This document shows positions 34,028 through 41,914 of a stretch of DNA of 64,000 nt, in pieces. Position numbers and translations under genes: made by a program. Origin of the DNA: Natrinema hispanicum (GTDB taxonomy: Archaea > Halobacteriota > Halobacteria > Halobacteriales > Natrialbaceae); contig NZ_SHMP01000010.1 of NCBI RefSeq assembly GCF_004217335.1, positions 44,731 to 108,730 on the forward strand. The letters run 5' to 3'. The notes under the pieces are model-generated. The model saw only the letters and a program-made list of their open reading frames with translations, searched no databases and was not told where the DNA came from. Numbering within the stretch: position 1 is the first letter of the stretch; each line of letters opens with the position of its first letter.

Positions 34028-34061
34028 CAATAAGCTGTGACCGATTCTATAACCCGCTCGG

Positions 34062-34250
34062 TTAGGAATCAATGTGGGTATCAGTAGGTTCACTACGCTC
34101 TGGTCGAGTGAGAAGACTCACTTCCTCCAAGAGCGCCGTTGCTGTTTCGATTCGTTCTCTGTCGGCGTCAGTCAACTGATCGCCCTCGAGATCATTGAGT
34201 TGACTGAGTGCACGATGCAGTCTGTATCCTGGTGTGTTGCGTAGGTCCAT
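34062..34250 (-). CDS. small helical protein, probably truncated by element insertion
   Basis: 62 residues (MDLRNTPGYRLHRALSQLND) ending HIDS. Helix-rich, acidic. The stop TAA (34062-34064) lies in the direct repeat bordering the mobile element. Beyond the element the same frame continues for another 40 or so codons (32440-32569). The original protein was probably about 100 residues. No function recognised. Confidence 0.65.
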   Translation of the reverse strand: MDLRNTPGYRLHRALSQLNDLEGDQLTDADRERIETATALLEEVSLLTRPERSEPTDTHIDS

Positions 34251-34370
34251 TGAATGCGCCTCAGCCGATCGCGGCGCAGATAAACATGATATGAAGGTAT
34301 AGTTGATTTTCCTTTACCCCAACATCTCTTGACTGATGTCAACTGACAGTGTTCTTTGAACTCCGCCGTC

Positions 34371-34808
34371 TCAACTATTTCCCACAGTAGTCGATTGGTC
34401 ATGTTGGTTACCGGCCAGCCAACGCCCAACCCGTACTCCCACTTCACCGATGAGCGCTGAAATTCCGAATCCCAGGACTGCAAACACAATCGTGGCACCG
34501 ATCGCGCTCGCCACAAACCATACTGGGCCGGCCAAGCGGAATGTGGTTGTAAGAAGATCGAAAACAACCCAGAATACTGGAAGTCCGCCAATAATCCCGA
34601 CCCGAACCCCGACTCCACTAATTTCACCGTTCACACGCCCGATCAGATAGCCGGCAAGAATACCACCGAAAAACACCGCTCCAAGCGAGAGTTCGGATCC
34701 TGTTTGCCAGTAACTGAAGGTGGTGAATGGAAGAGAGCACAACCCACCGATGAGAGCGTACTTCCATTGGGTCATTCCGGGCTGTAGAGGAGAACCAGCT
34801 TCAGGCAT
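34371..34808 (-). CDS. membrane protein (DUF5518-like)
   Basis: 145 residues. Four membrane helices: YALIGGLCSLPFTTFSYW, GAVFFGGILAGYLIG, VGIIGGLPVFWVVFDLL and VASAIGATIVFAVLGFGI. The GGILAGYL...GxxxGxxGGLP layout recalls the haloarchaeal DUF5518 family of small membrane proteins, unverified. Upstream (34912-34970) is a repeat beginning CCTGTACTTACCGCGATTT. Confidence 0.7.
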   Translation of the reverse strand: MPEAGSPLQPGMTQWKYALIGGLCSLPFTTFSYWQTGSELSLGAVFFGGILAGYLIGRVNGEISGVGVRVGIIGGLPVFWVVFDLLTTTFRLAGPVWFVASAIGATIVFAVLGFGISALIGEVGVRVGRWLAGNQHDQSTTVGNS

Positions 34809-34911
34809 AGTATTTCAATCAATGATTGGTGTTGCAATATTATAATAATTTTCCTTACAGAATATGCTATTGTGCCACCCTTTGTCGCGTCTCTCTGCAA
34901 ACAAGACACAC

Positions 34912-34970
34912 CCTGTACTTACCGCGATTTTTACGCCTCACTCTGAATAAAGAAACAGTGCTACTATCTA
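34912..34970 (+). repeat. CTGTACTTACCG repeat, subfamily with TTTCTTTATTCAGAG
   Basis: CCTGTACTTACCGCGATTT (34912 on), then CTCTGAATAAAGAAAC about 20 nt later. The reverse complement of 36451-36506 carries the same two blocks at nearly the same spacing. The first block is the inner-end motif of the cargo-bearing elements. Confidence 0.6.
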
Positions 34971-34999
34971 CTGCTAAGCGATCATGTTCCACATCTCAT

Positions 35000-35890
35000 T
35001 CACTCTGGACTCGGCCCATAGCACGGCGTCCCGCAGACCTGGCACTCCCAGATTGCGTGGCCGGTCCAGGTTTCGTCGGGAACTGATTCATGCTCGCTGA
35101 ATCGATGCTCGGTTGTGCGTCCGCACTGGTGACACTCGAGGCGTTCTTTGGTCGGAATCAGACTGTCCTGACGCTCAGGTTCACGCTCGCCAGCTGTCTG
35201 CTGGAGAGCAATTGCGGGGACTAACCACGCATCATCGCCGGCGTTGTCGAGCAACGTCGCAAGCCGCTGCTCGTCGCGAATGCCAGTTCCACCTTCGTCG
35301 TAGAGATACGTTGTGGGTTCGTGGTCACTATCTGCGACCGGGTGGGGTTGGTCAGTCCACGCGGTTCGATCGCGGGCCGCTGCGAAAAGCTGCTCACCGT
35401 CAGTGGATGAGATCCGTACTGCAGCGGGTAGTACAGGCCACCGATCGGTCAATTGGGCTGCAGGCTCGTCCTCGAGATCATAGATGGACGTGCAGTCGTC
35501 GACGGTTGTTTCCGTTGCACTCGAGGCAAGGAGCGTCGCAGCGGCCCCGCCTTTCGCGACAGCGCCGTAGAACGTCGACGACTCGACAAGCATGTGGACA
35601 ACGCCAAGCAGTGTCCACTCTGTCGCTGGTGCGTCTGTCCCAGAAGAGGAGTTCTCGAGATGGTTGGTGAGACAGAACAGGCATTTGGTTCGGTCGGCTG
35701 GAATCGGTGCGCCACAGGAGCGACACTCGGTATCCGCTTCCGTTGGAGTGTCCGGATATCCAGCTGTCGCCGTCGCGATCCGCTGTCGATCAGGTTCGCC
35801 GTCATCATCCTCACTGAGTGTCTCGTCTGGGATATGCGACGCTTCGCCGGTCGGACGAAGCTCTTCAAAGTCAGAATCTCGGTCAGTCAT
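35000..35890 (-). CDS. double zinc-ribbon accessory protein
   Basis: 296 residues. An acidic N-terminus is followed by CRSCGAPIPADRTKCLFC (about residues 56-73), a first zinc knuckle. A middle domain shares LYDEGGTGIRD...AWLVPA with the protein at 31832-32332. The C-terminus has CHQCGRTT and CQVCGTPCYG, a second zinc ribbon. Multi-domain proteins of this type are seen on haloarchaeal plasmids and proviruses; the function is unknown. Transcribed alone from upstream of 35890. Confidence 0.78.
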   Translation of the reverse strand: MTDRDSDFEELRPTGEASHIPDETLSEDDDGEPDRQRIATATAGYPDTPTEADTECRSCGAPIPADRTKCLFCLTNHLENSSSGTDAPATEWTLLGVVHMLVESSTFYGAVAKGGAAATLLASSATETTVDDCTSIYDLEDEPAAQLTDRWPVLPAAVRISSTDGEQLFAAARDRTAWTDQPHPVADSDHEPTTYLYDEGGTGIRDEQRLATLLDNAGDDAWLVPAIALQQTAGEREPERQDSLIPTKERLECHQCGRTTEHRFSEHESVPDETWTGHAIWECQVCGTPCYGPSPE

Positions 35891-35972
35891 TGGCTTAGTG
35901 GATCGTGTTGTCTCGCGTCTTGATCAGGTCCCAGTTCGGGAGAGAAGATCTAGAAATGATACCACTGAGACA

Positions 35973-36110
35973 CTATTGCTGGCGGAGTCCTGCTTCTCGA
36001 GCTTCACGGTTGCTGGCACAATGAATACACGCTGGCAGATCACCATCAACAGCGAAAACCCGGTAGTAGTTCTCCGTGACATGAGAGCCACAGCCATCAC
36101 ATTCTGGCAT
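35973..36110 (-). CDS. 45-aa zinc-finger microprotein (DUF7563-like)
   Basis: Short gene from ATG 36108-36110 to TAG 35973-35975. It begins MPECDGCGSHVTENYYRVFA and has a second knuckle CIHCAS. The opening MPxCxxCGSHVT is, to my memory, that of a conserved haloarchaeal small-protein family (DUF7563). A single zinc-binding domain with a helical C-terminus (REAREAGLRQQ). Confidence 0.75.
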   Translation of the reverse strand: MPECDGCGSHVTENYYRVFAVDGDLPACIHCASNREAREAGLRQQ

Positions 36111-36185
36111 TATCCAAATCTATGTTGTTACTCCAGTAAATATCTTGTTCCAATACTTGTGTAGTTTTTCTCAATGGCATTCTAT

Positions 36186-36371
36186 CTAAGTGGGATTGAC
36201 TCTTTTCTGGGTCTGGTAGTGTTGCGGTTCGAGAAGGAGTCCACAGTCTTCACAACGAGTTTCGACTGCGTTGGTGGTCATCCGTCCGTTGCAGTTGGGA
36301 CACGGACTGGTGCTCGAGTTGGGCTGAACGTCTTCGTCGAATGTTGTCTCGTAAATCTCTCTAAAAGTCAT
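36186..36371 (-). CDS. TFIIB-type zinc-ribbon small protein
   Basis: 61 residues from ATG 36371 (MTFREIYETTFDEDVQ). The core CPNCNGRMTTNAVETRCEDC matches the N-terminal zinc ribbon of archaeal TFB (C-X2-C, then C-X2-C with CEDCGLL). The cyclin-fold repeats of a real TFB are absent and the tail (PQHYQTQKRVNPT) is unlike TFB. Stand-alone ribbons with the REIYET opening occur in haloarchaea; it could be a regulator or a truncated TFB gene. Confidence 0.7.
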   Translation of the reverse strand: MTFREIYETTFDEDVQPNSSTSPCPNCNGRMTTNAVETRCEDCGLLLEPQHYQTQKRVNPT

Positions 36372-36450
36372 GGTGTTCACGAAGGGCAATGAGCAATTCT
36401 GACTGCCCCTCACCTCACTCGTGGGGCAGAGAAACCGCTCTATCAGGAGG

Positions 36451-36506
36451 CAGTAGCAGAGTTTCTTTATTCAGAGTTCTTTGTGAAAATCGCGGTCAGT
36501 ACAGAG
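36451..36506 (-). repeat. CTGTACTGACCG repeat, inverted copy
   Basis: On the plus strand GTTTCTTTATTCAGAG (36461-36476) then AAAATCGCGGTCAGTACAG (36485-36503). It matches the reverse complement of 34912-34970. Its inner end faces the small membrane gene at 36545. Confidence 0.6.
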
Positions 36507-36544
36507 GCCTCATGTATCGCGGAGGTCATGAGACAAGGATCAAT

Positions 36545-36787
36545 TCAGGACGTAACGTTATTTGATTGACGGGATACTAACGCAGATATCAATAAAAGCA
36601 CGAAATCAAGCGCAAGAGTCGGAATCATACCAAATATAAACAGGGATGCGATCCCCACACCTGTGACCATAGCCCCAATCAGCATCCCAGAGCCGTTTCC
36701 ACTACTAGCAAGTGACCGATAGAGATGGTATCCAACACCAGCTTGGAGGACAAACAATACAATACCTAACAGGGATATCGCGGGCAT
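36545..36787 (-). CDS. small membrane protein, 80 aa
   Basis: 80 residues (MPAISLLGIVLFVLQAGVGYHLY). Three hydrophobic segments (about 1-23, 33-51, 54-71). Its 3' end lies 38 nt from the repeat at 36451-36506. No family recognised. Confidence 0.68.
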   Translation of the reverse strand: MPAISLLGIVLFVLQAGVGYHLYRSLASSGNGSGMLIGAMVTGVGIASLFIFGMIPTLALDFVLLLISALVSRQSNNVTS

Positions 36788-37059
36788 TATTCACGCGTTT
36801 AATTTATACACACATATGAATGTCTGATGATTTTAGGAAAATTCGTGGAACAGCAAACAATCAATCCGCAGATGTAGTTCCTAAATTGCTCTACTCAGTT
36901 TCTAGCATATTTGTGAATGAAGAAGTCGTGGAACTAATTCACGCTGTGGCGAAAGCCCGGCAGCGCAACGGCCATCGGCCGTAAGCAGCCCGGACCGTGG
37001 AGGTGGTGGGAGGTGGCGGTGACTGCGTTCACACCAGCAAAAAAGGGGCTTCTCCCCGG

Positions 37060-37956
37060 CTATTCCCACCAGCGGCCGCGCTCGGGGAAGTGAATGGTCG
37101 TCCATCCGGTCACGGCCAGTGAAACACGGCCTTCGTGCCAGTTCCGGGCAGCCTTGTGAATGCGCACCTGCTCGCCTTCCTCGATCCACGGCGCGTCTGA
37201 GGACTTCCAGATCGTCACGCGTGTCTGTCCACTGTCGTCTGCGATGAGCCCGACCTGTGCGATGCTCGGATGCGAGGGATCCCACAGGGTTTCGACACGC
37301 CCTTCGATGCTCACCTCTTTTCGAGCAACCTCCTCGAGTTTTCCAATGGGGATGACGTGTCCGGGTGCCGTCTGCAGCTCCTCGAACACGGTGACGACCG
37401 CACTCGTCAGGTCTTGGCCACCGACGACGGCCTCACTCAACCGCCGGCTGATCGCCGCTCGAGACCACCCATCTAACTGCTTCGCGAGTCGCATCGACTG
37501 CTTGTTCACGGCCGCCAACTGCTCTCGAGAGAGGTCTGTACGAGGATCCGCTCGCTCCGGGTCTGCTATTGGGTCCACGCTCGCCGCCCGTTTCTGGAAC
37601 TCGAGACGCCGCGCTTTGTTCCGATTCGCAGTGATCACTCGCGTCCGCTTTGCACGACCTTCTTGTGTTCCTATCTCGGCCTGGACACTGATTCGCTCGA
37701 GTTCGTCCTCTCGTGCTCGAATCCGCTCTTCCTGCTCGAGGGTCGCGCCGTGAATCCGGTCATCGCTCGTATCGACGATCCCGTCTGGGTGGTTCGCATC
37801 CACCTTTGCTTGGACCTCTTGCTCGACCGTTGCCTCGAATTCCGGCGTCTCGTCGACGACCGGGAAGCCGTCTTCATCGACCGCCTGCTCGTCCGCCTGT
37901 TTGAGTGCCTGTTCATCGACCGTAACGACCTTGCTACTCGAGTTGTTACTAGACAT
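37060..37956 (-). CDS. OB-fold ssDNA-binding (RPA-like) plasmid protein
   Basis: 298 residues. The N-terminal two thirds are charged and helical. Residues about 205-290 form an OB-fold typical of archaeal RPA/SSB-like proteins (EVSIEGRVETLWDPSHPSIAQVGLIADDSGQTRVTIWKSS, then EGEQVRIHKAARNWHEGRVSLAVTGWTTI). Such genes are near-universal on haloarchaeal plasmids and are thought to act in replication. Two hairpins precede its ATG (GGCG/CGCC at 37973-37986, CCGCGAT/ATCGCGG at 37992-38011). The GC-rich repeat island lies directly upstream. Confidence 0.85.
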   Translation of the reverse strand: MSSNNSSSKVVTVDEQALKQADEQAVDEDGFPVVDETPEFEATVEQEVQAKVDANHPDGIVDTSDDRIHGATLEQEERIRAREDELERISVQAEIGTQEGRAKRTRVITANRNKARRLEFQKRAASVDPIADPERADPRTDLSREQLAAVNKQSMRLAKQLDGWSRAAISRRLSEAVVGGQDLTSAVVTVFEELQTAPGHVIPIGKLEEVARKEVSIEGRVETLWDPSHPSIAQVGLIADDSGQTRVTIWKSSDAPWIEEGEQVRIHKAARNWHEGRVSLAVTGWTTIHFPERGRWWE

Positions 37957-37971
37957 TGCAGTATACTCTGA

Positions 37972-38848
37972 AGGCGTTCACGCGCCTGCCACCGCGATCC
38001 CTACATCGCGGTTTTCCGACGATACCGACCGACAGAACCATCTGCGCGCTCGCGCTCGCGCCTTCGCGAGCGCCATCTGGGCGCGAGCGAGAGCGCGCCT
38101 GAATGCGGTGTCCCAACCAGCACCGCGCGGCGATCCGCCCGAAGCGAGCGGCCAGCTTTAAGCCGTTTCTCGTGTCCGGCCCGGACTGCGGGTCTGTGTC
38201 CAGCGCGACTGTCGTCGAGAACGCGCGCCGCGATGTGGCGCGCGACAGCGCAGGCGGCACCAAGCGCTGGAACGCGAAAGCCCGCGAGGGGCGCAACCGA
38301 AAACGCGCTTAATGCTGGCGTCGAGACCAGATTCACTTTAGCCCGGAACGGTGAGCGACGCCAGGAGCGAACCGCAGCCCGGAATGGTCGGTCGCGAGCG
38401 ACGCGGAGGGCGGCACGCGACGAGCGGGGCGGGCCGAATACCAAGAGCGGGCAACCAACGCAACAGCATCCCGATCAGTCCACGTGGGTGGGGCTGAAAG
38501 GGGCTGGCGTGCTCGAGGAACCCCGCCGACGCAAGCACCGCAAGCTTGCAAGGAGCGCAGCGAGGTCTTCGCGAGTGAAACGAGCGAAGGGCGGCGAGAC
38601 GCGTGCGTCTCGCCAGGCGCGGGACTCGAGCGTGCCAGGGGCTTTCACCCTATTATCGAAAGTGGTGATAGAAAGCTACTCTCTGAAAGGTACTTCATCA
38701 CAGTTGTTTCAGTGACCCATCCGCACACTACAGCTGCGAATCTAACGCTGGTGCTCCATCAGCTATCGGTGATATTAGCAGAGCGGTGTCGAATGCAGGA
38801 AATTAAAATACCAGAAAGCACTTATAAAACACGTATCATTCTACTGTA
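37972..38848. repeat. GC-rich island with long inverted repeats
   Basis: No convincing gene, although long arginine- and alanine-rich frames exist as a by-product of composition. A 19-bp stem with one mismatch, GCGCGCTCGCGCTCGCGCC (38044-38062) with 38080-38098, contains a nested GCTCGCG/CGCGAGC. A perfect 10-bp stem GGCGAGACGC/GCGTCTCGCC lies at 38593-38614. The island abuts the RPA-like gene and ends abruptly in AT-rich sequence at about 38650. It might be part of a replication origin or partition site. Confidence 0.5.
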
Positions 38849-39583
38849 GTGAAGTACCGGACTCTCGTAATTGTCGGTGTTCTTGTCGCATTCCTTCTGC
38901 CTGTAAGTCTATTAGGCTCTAGCGCAACGCATCAACCTTACGAGCCCCAAGAGAGGGAGTATAGAATCGCACACGAATCTACAGACGCATACGGGACGAC
39001 ACCAGACGCATATGAGGGAATGTCAACTAACCCCGATACCGCTACTTCTGTAGATGAGTTATCTCCTGAAGCACAACAAATGTTTCATGACTTACTCAAG
39101 CAACCACGAGGGGCATCTGAACGGAGACCGAGTGGCTGGCAGACACAGACTATCCAAGTCTGTGCGGATTACATGTTAGTTTGCGATACGTATGCAGAGG
39201 CACCAGAATTCCCTGGGTCACCAGAGCATATTTCACACGAAACCGTTCGGGTCAGTACCTTAGAATATAACGGAGAGTATTACACTGCACAGCAGACGAA
39301 ATTCTATAGTAGTGCAATGGGACTAGCTTTTGGAGCCGCCCTGACGCTACTTGTCTTTACCATTTATAGCCTCCTTCTCCTGTGGATGACATACACTCGA
39401 AGTGAGTCCCATCCTCGCGCTGTACTGAGTTTCACAGCACTGGGATTGGTTCTCATCTTGTGGCCGTACATCTCGATGCTACTGAATTTTGAGTTCACTC
39501 CATTTCTTATAGGGGTACCTGGCGTGATCCTCGCCACAGTCTTTCTAGTTTTCACTTATGTGAAATCGAGATTCGGAGACTAG
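38849..39583 (+). CDS. secreted/membrane protein, paralogue 1 (DUF7979-like)
   Basis: 244 residues from GTG 38849. CCAGAAAGCACTTAT (38811-38825), including a TATA-like ACTTAT, ends 24 nt upstream and is repeated before the paralogue at 43025, implying a leaderless start. An N-terminal membrane helix is followed by an extracellular domain with IAHEST, PSGWQ, and VCADYMLVC (paired cysteines), then three C-terminal membrane helices. I recall a haloarchaeal DUF (DUF7979) with YRIxHE, unverified. The repeat motif CCTGTACTTACCG follows at 39685. Confidence 0.78.
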   Translation: MKYRTLVIVGVLVAFLLPVSLLGSSATHQPYEPQEREYRIAHESTDAYGTTPDAYEGMSTNPDTATSVDELSPEAQQMFHDLLKQPRGASERRPSGWQTQTIQVCADYMLVCDTYAEAPEFPGSPEHISHETVRVSTLEYNGEYYTAQQTKFYSSAMGLAFGAALTLLVFTIYSLLLLWMTYTRSESHPRAVLSFTALGLVLILWPYISMLLNFEFTPFLIGVPGVILATVFLVFTYVKSRFGD

Positions 39584-39740
39584 ACATTTGGCGTAGGTGA
39601 GGGGTTTTCATGGATTCTCTGTATTCAGTATGCAGTTTCTGAAATATCTCTGATAGATTTCTCGTCGCTCCGTTATCTACTTTACCTGTACTTACCGATT
39701 CGGGGAGCAAAGCAAGAATCTAGATCGCTTCGGATCTCGA

Positions 39741-40013
39741 TTAGTCGATGTACTGTAATACCCACTCATGGCGGTTCTTGATTGCTTGCTCTCCCTCGTC
39801 TGTAATCGAGTAATAGTTTGTGCGCCTATCGAGTTGTCCTTTCTCGACAAGGTCCTTATTCACAACCGTATCGAGATTGGGATACAGCCGACCATGATTG
39901 ATCTCTGAACTGTAGTACTGCTCGATCTCGTCTTTGACGTCCTGTCCAGATGGCTGGTCAGCGCCTGCGATCACGTACAGCAGGTCTCGTTGGAATCCTG
40001 TAAGGTCGTCCAT
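39741..40013 (-). CDS. PadR-family transcriptional regulator
   Basis: 90 residues. PadR winged helix: FQRDLLYVIAGADQPSGQDVKDEIEQYY, INHGRLYPNLDTVVNKDLVEKG and the wing RRTNYYSITDEGEQAI. No C-terminal dimerisation extension, as usual in the short haloarchaeal type. Paralogue at 40202-40495. Target unknown. Confidence 0.88.
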   Translation of the reverse strand: MDDLTGFQRDLLYVIAGADQPSGQDVKDEIEQYYSSEINHGRLYPNLDTVVNKDLVEKGQLDRRTNYYSITDEGEQAIKNRHEWVLQYID

Positions 40014-40201
40014 GGCCCAGCAATTCAGGCGAGGTGATATTTGTTATTCCACACGTACGTAGATGTAAGCTAATCCAACTAGTCTATTCTTTATATTACT
40101 AGCCAACTCTCTTTCCGCTCACGACATCCTGAGACTGTGATCGTAATGGAACGACACTCGAGGGATCCGATCAGTATGCACGCTCAGCGGTCGTGATCGT
40201 C

Positions 40202-40495
40202 TCACTCCGAATTCGAGAGTAGCTCATCGACGTACTGGTCTTCCCACTTGCGACGGTCCTCAAGTTCGCGTTGACCACGCTCTGTGATCGTGTAGTAGTT
40301 CGTTCGTTTGTCGGCCTCGCCTTTCTCGACAAGCCCTTTGTCGACGACCTCATCGAGATTCGGATACAGTCGTCCGTGGTGGACCTCGTTCTCGTAGTAC
40401 TCCTCAAGTTCGTCTTTGATCGCGAGCCCATGTGGATCGGTCTGGCCAGCAATCACGTACAAGATGTCACGTTGGAATGCAGTGAGATCGTACAT
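40202..40495 (-). CDS. PadR-family transcriptional regulator, second copy
   Basis: 97 residues, co-linear with the 39741 protein: FQRDILYVIAGQTDPHGLAIKDELEEYY, VHHGRLYPNLDEVVDKGLVEKG and RTNYYTITERGQRELEDR. A tandem duplicate with its own promoter region (189 nt between). The two may regulate different targets or each other. Confidence 0.88.
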   Translation of the reverse strand: MYDLTAFQRDILYVIAGQTDPHGLAIKDELEEYYENEVHHGRLYPNLDEVVDKGLVEKGEADKRTNYYTITERGQRELEDRRKWEDQYVDELLSNSE

Positions 40496-40679
40496 ATCTG
40501 AATGTGAGTATATCGACTGATGAAGGTTCCGAGAACAAGTGACACCTCAGAAATTTCTCGTATGTTGAAGATGTGAGAACGACGAGACAGACTTGCACAC
40601 GGTCTGCACCGAACAGGGGGCCAGGTACGGACGGGTATGCAGGACAGTGACTGAGAACCAATGGGCGACAGCGTCGGTG

Positions 40680-41192
40680 TCAGGTCTCCTCGAGCAGTGA
40701 CCGGGCACGTTGCACGTAGCTGTTTGCGTCCCAGCTGCGGGCATCGCTGATCTTGTCGAGAATAGCACGAGCATCGGCAGCTGACAGCTGTTCGGTGCGA
40801 ACGAGTACTGAGAGCAGCGTTGGCGTCGTGACGAGCCGGGTATCGGCGAGCGAGGCGTGGACCAGGCCAAGTTGATTGAACTCATCACAGAGCAATAGTG
40901 TGGCGTCGAGGTCATTCGCGAGGGTGACAGCAGCGTTTTCGCCGTCATCAAGCGGAAATTCGGCGTCGAGATCGACCGATCGTACCTCGAGCGTCTTAGT
41001 TCGGTCGAGGACGGTCGTTGCAGCCCGACCGTGTACGTCATCATACGAGGCGATCTCTCGGAGTTCCTCGATGACCACTGTTGGGACGATAACCTCGTAG
41101 CAGGACAGACAGAGCTCGAGTGGATCGGGGTCGTCGTCAGCAACGACCCCGAGACTCACGAGAGCAGAGGCGTCAGCGACGAGTGTCGACAT
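40680..41192 (-). CDS. PIN-domain protein, probable toxin
   Basis: 170 residues. PIN-fold acidic residues: Asp in LVADASALVSLG, Glu in VVIEELREIA, and Asp/Glu in GENAAVTLANDLDATLLLCDE. PIN toxins are Mg-dependent RNases. The start codon immediately follows the stop of the upstream RHH gene, the standard antitoxin-toxin order. A C-terminal helical extension (about 120-165) is typical of the haloarchaeal form. Confidence 0.82.
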   Translation of the reverse strand: MSTLVADASALVSLGVVADDDPDPLELCLSCYEVIVPTVVIEELREIASYDDVHGRAATTVLDRTKTLEVRSVDLDAEFPLDDGENAAVTLANDLDATLLLCDEFNQLGLVHASLADTRLVTTPTLLSVLVRTEQLSAADARAILDKISDARSWDANSYVQRARSLLEET

Positions 41193-41495
41193 TTATGCGT
41201 CAGCAACCTCGTCGATGAAGTCCTCGTCCAGCTGCTGTTTCAACACTCGGAGGTTCGCTGCCTCTTCGGCACCGACGAGTGCTTTGAGTTGCTCGAAGGA
41301 GATCTCGTCGTCGTAGTAGGAAGCTGCGATTTCCTGCGTGAGCGCGTCGTCATGGGCCGCCTCTTGGAGGTACTCTCGCAGCGCAGTTACGAGGACATCC
41401 GTCCGGTCTTCCCCGAGGACGTCTGCGAGGGCGTCGGTCCGGTCGATAAGTCGGTGGGGCGCCCGGAACTGAACGCGCTTTTTGTCGCTACTCAT
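41193..41495 (-). CDS. ribbon-helix-helix antitoxin-like protein
   Basis: 100 residues from ATG 41495 (MSSDKKRVQFRAPHRLIDRTDAL); an upstream in-frame extension crosses the operator and is rejected. The N-terminal RHH (VQFRAPHRLIDRTDALADVLGEDRTDVLVTALREYL) binds DNA; the C-terminus probably wraps the PIN toxin. Two direct repeats (41498-41515, 41535-41552) lie just upstream, consistent with autoregulation. Confidence 0.82.
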   Translation of the reverse strand: MSSDKKRVQFRAPHRLIDRTDALADVLGEDRTDVLVTALREYLQEAAHDDALTQEIAASYYDDEISFEQLKALVGAEEAANLRVLKQQLDEDFIDEVADA

Positions 41496-41497
41496 TA

Positions 41498-41552
41498 TGT
41501 GTACATTGTGAGCCAGTCTACTTAGCATTTGCCGTGTGTACAATGTGAGCCA
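41498..41552. promoter_or_regulatory. direct-repeat operator of the toxin-antitoxin pair
   Basis: TGTGTACATTGTGAGCCA (41498-41515) and TGTGTACAATGTGAGCCA (41535-41552) differ at one position and start 37 bp apart. Each contains the palindrome TGTACA. They directly precede the antitoxin ATG, as expected for RHH autorepression. Confidence 0.65.
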
Positions 41553-41587
41553 CGCTCCCCTCACGTCGACGACCGGTCGGCCGATCG

Positions 41588-41914
41588 TCAGTCAGATACG
41601 ATATGGTTCTCGAGGTCGCGTGTCCAGTATGTCGCCGGGCCTCCGGGGCTACACCTCGCACACAGCTGTAGCGAGCCCTCAAGATGGCCGAGTTCGACGC
41701 GGAACCGCGTGAGCGCCGCGAGCGCGTCGACGATGAGTCCGCAACTGTCACAGGCGTAGTGATTTGTCTCGTTGGGATCCGGCTCCGCCTGGATAGCGCA
41801 GTCGACACAGATCGGGTGAGAGACTCGCTCGTCTTTTCCCCAGGTATGTGCCTCACCGGCCTCGGTGCCAGGCAGGGCGTCGCAGAAGGCACAGCCAGCG
41901 AGCGTCTGCTGCAT
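41588..41914 (-). CDS. multi-zinc-knuckle protein (DUF7558-like)
   Basis: 108 residues from ATG 41914 (MQQTLAGCAFCDALPG); a GTG at 41917 is the alternative. Cys pairs: CAFC, CVDC, CDSC and CARC, enough for two zinc sites. I recall a conserved haloarchaeal family with the string GEAHTWGKDERV. The start overlaps the end of the 41914-42204 gene, so they are co-translated. Unknown function; probably nucleic-acid or protein binding. Confidence 0.82.
   Translation of the reverse strand: MQQTLAGCAFCDALPGTEAGEAHTWGKDERVSHPICVDCAIQAEPDPNETNHYACDSCGLIVDALAALTRFRVELGHLEGSLQLCARCSPGGPATYWTRDLENHIVSD

Larger units (their letters stand above)
32577..34059. mobile_element. MITE-like element (copy B) interrupted by IS copy 2
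   Basis: The right arm (33062-33096 joined to 34036-34059) matches the right arms of the other two elements (CCTGTACTGACCG ... GTGACCGATTCTATAAC ... CGCTC). The IS copy at 33097-34027 splits it. The left end (GAGCCGCTGTCTCT, 32577-32590) is only a weak match. A GGTTAGG direct repeat flanks it (32570-32576 and 34060-34066). Without the IS and its target duplication the element would be 544 bp. Confidence 0.6.

Noticed and set aside
36902..37285. Minus-strand 127-codon frame overlapping the end of the OB-fold gene
   Set aside because: A shadow in another frame of the OB-fold gene with His/Arg-rich low-complexity sequence.
37972..38715. Arg/Ala-rich frames in the GC-rich island
   Set aside because: All strands and frames are open because stop codons are rare at this composition; no motif or start signal supports any of them.
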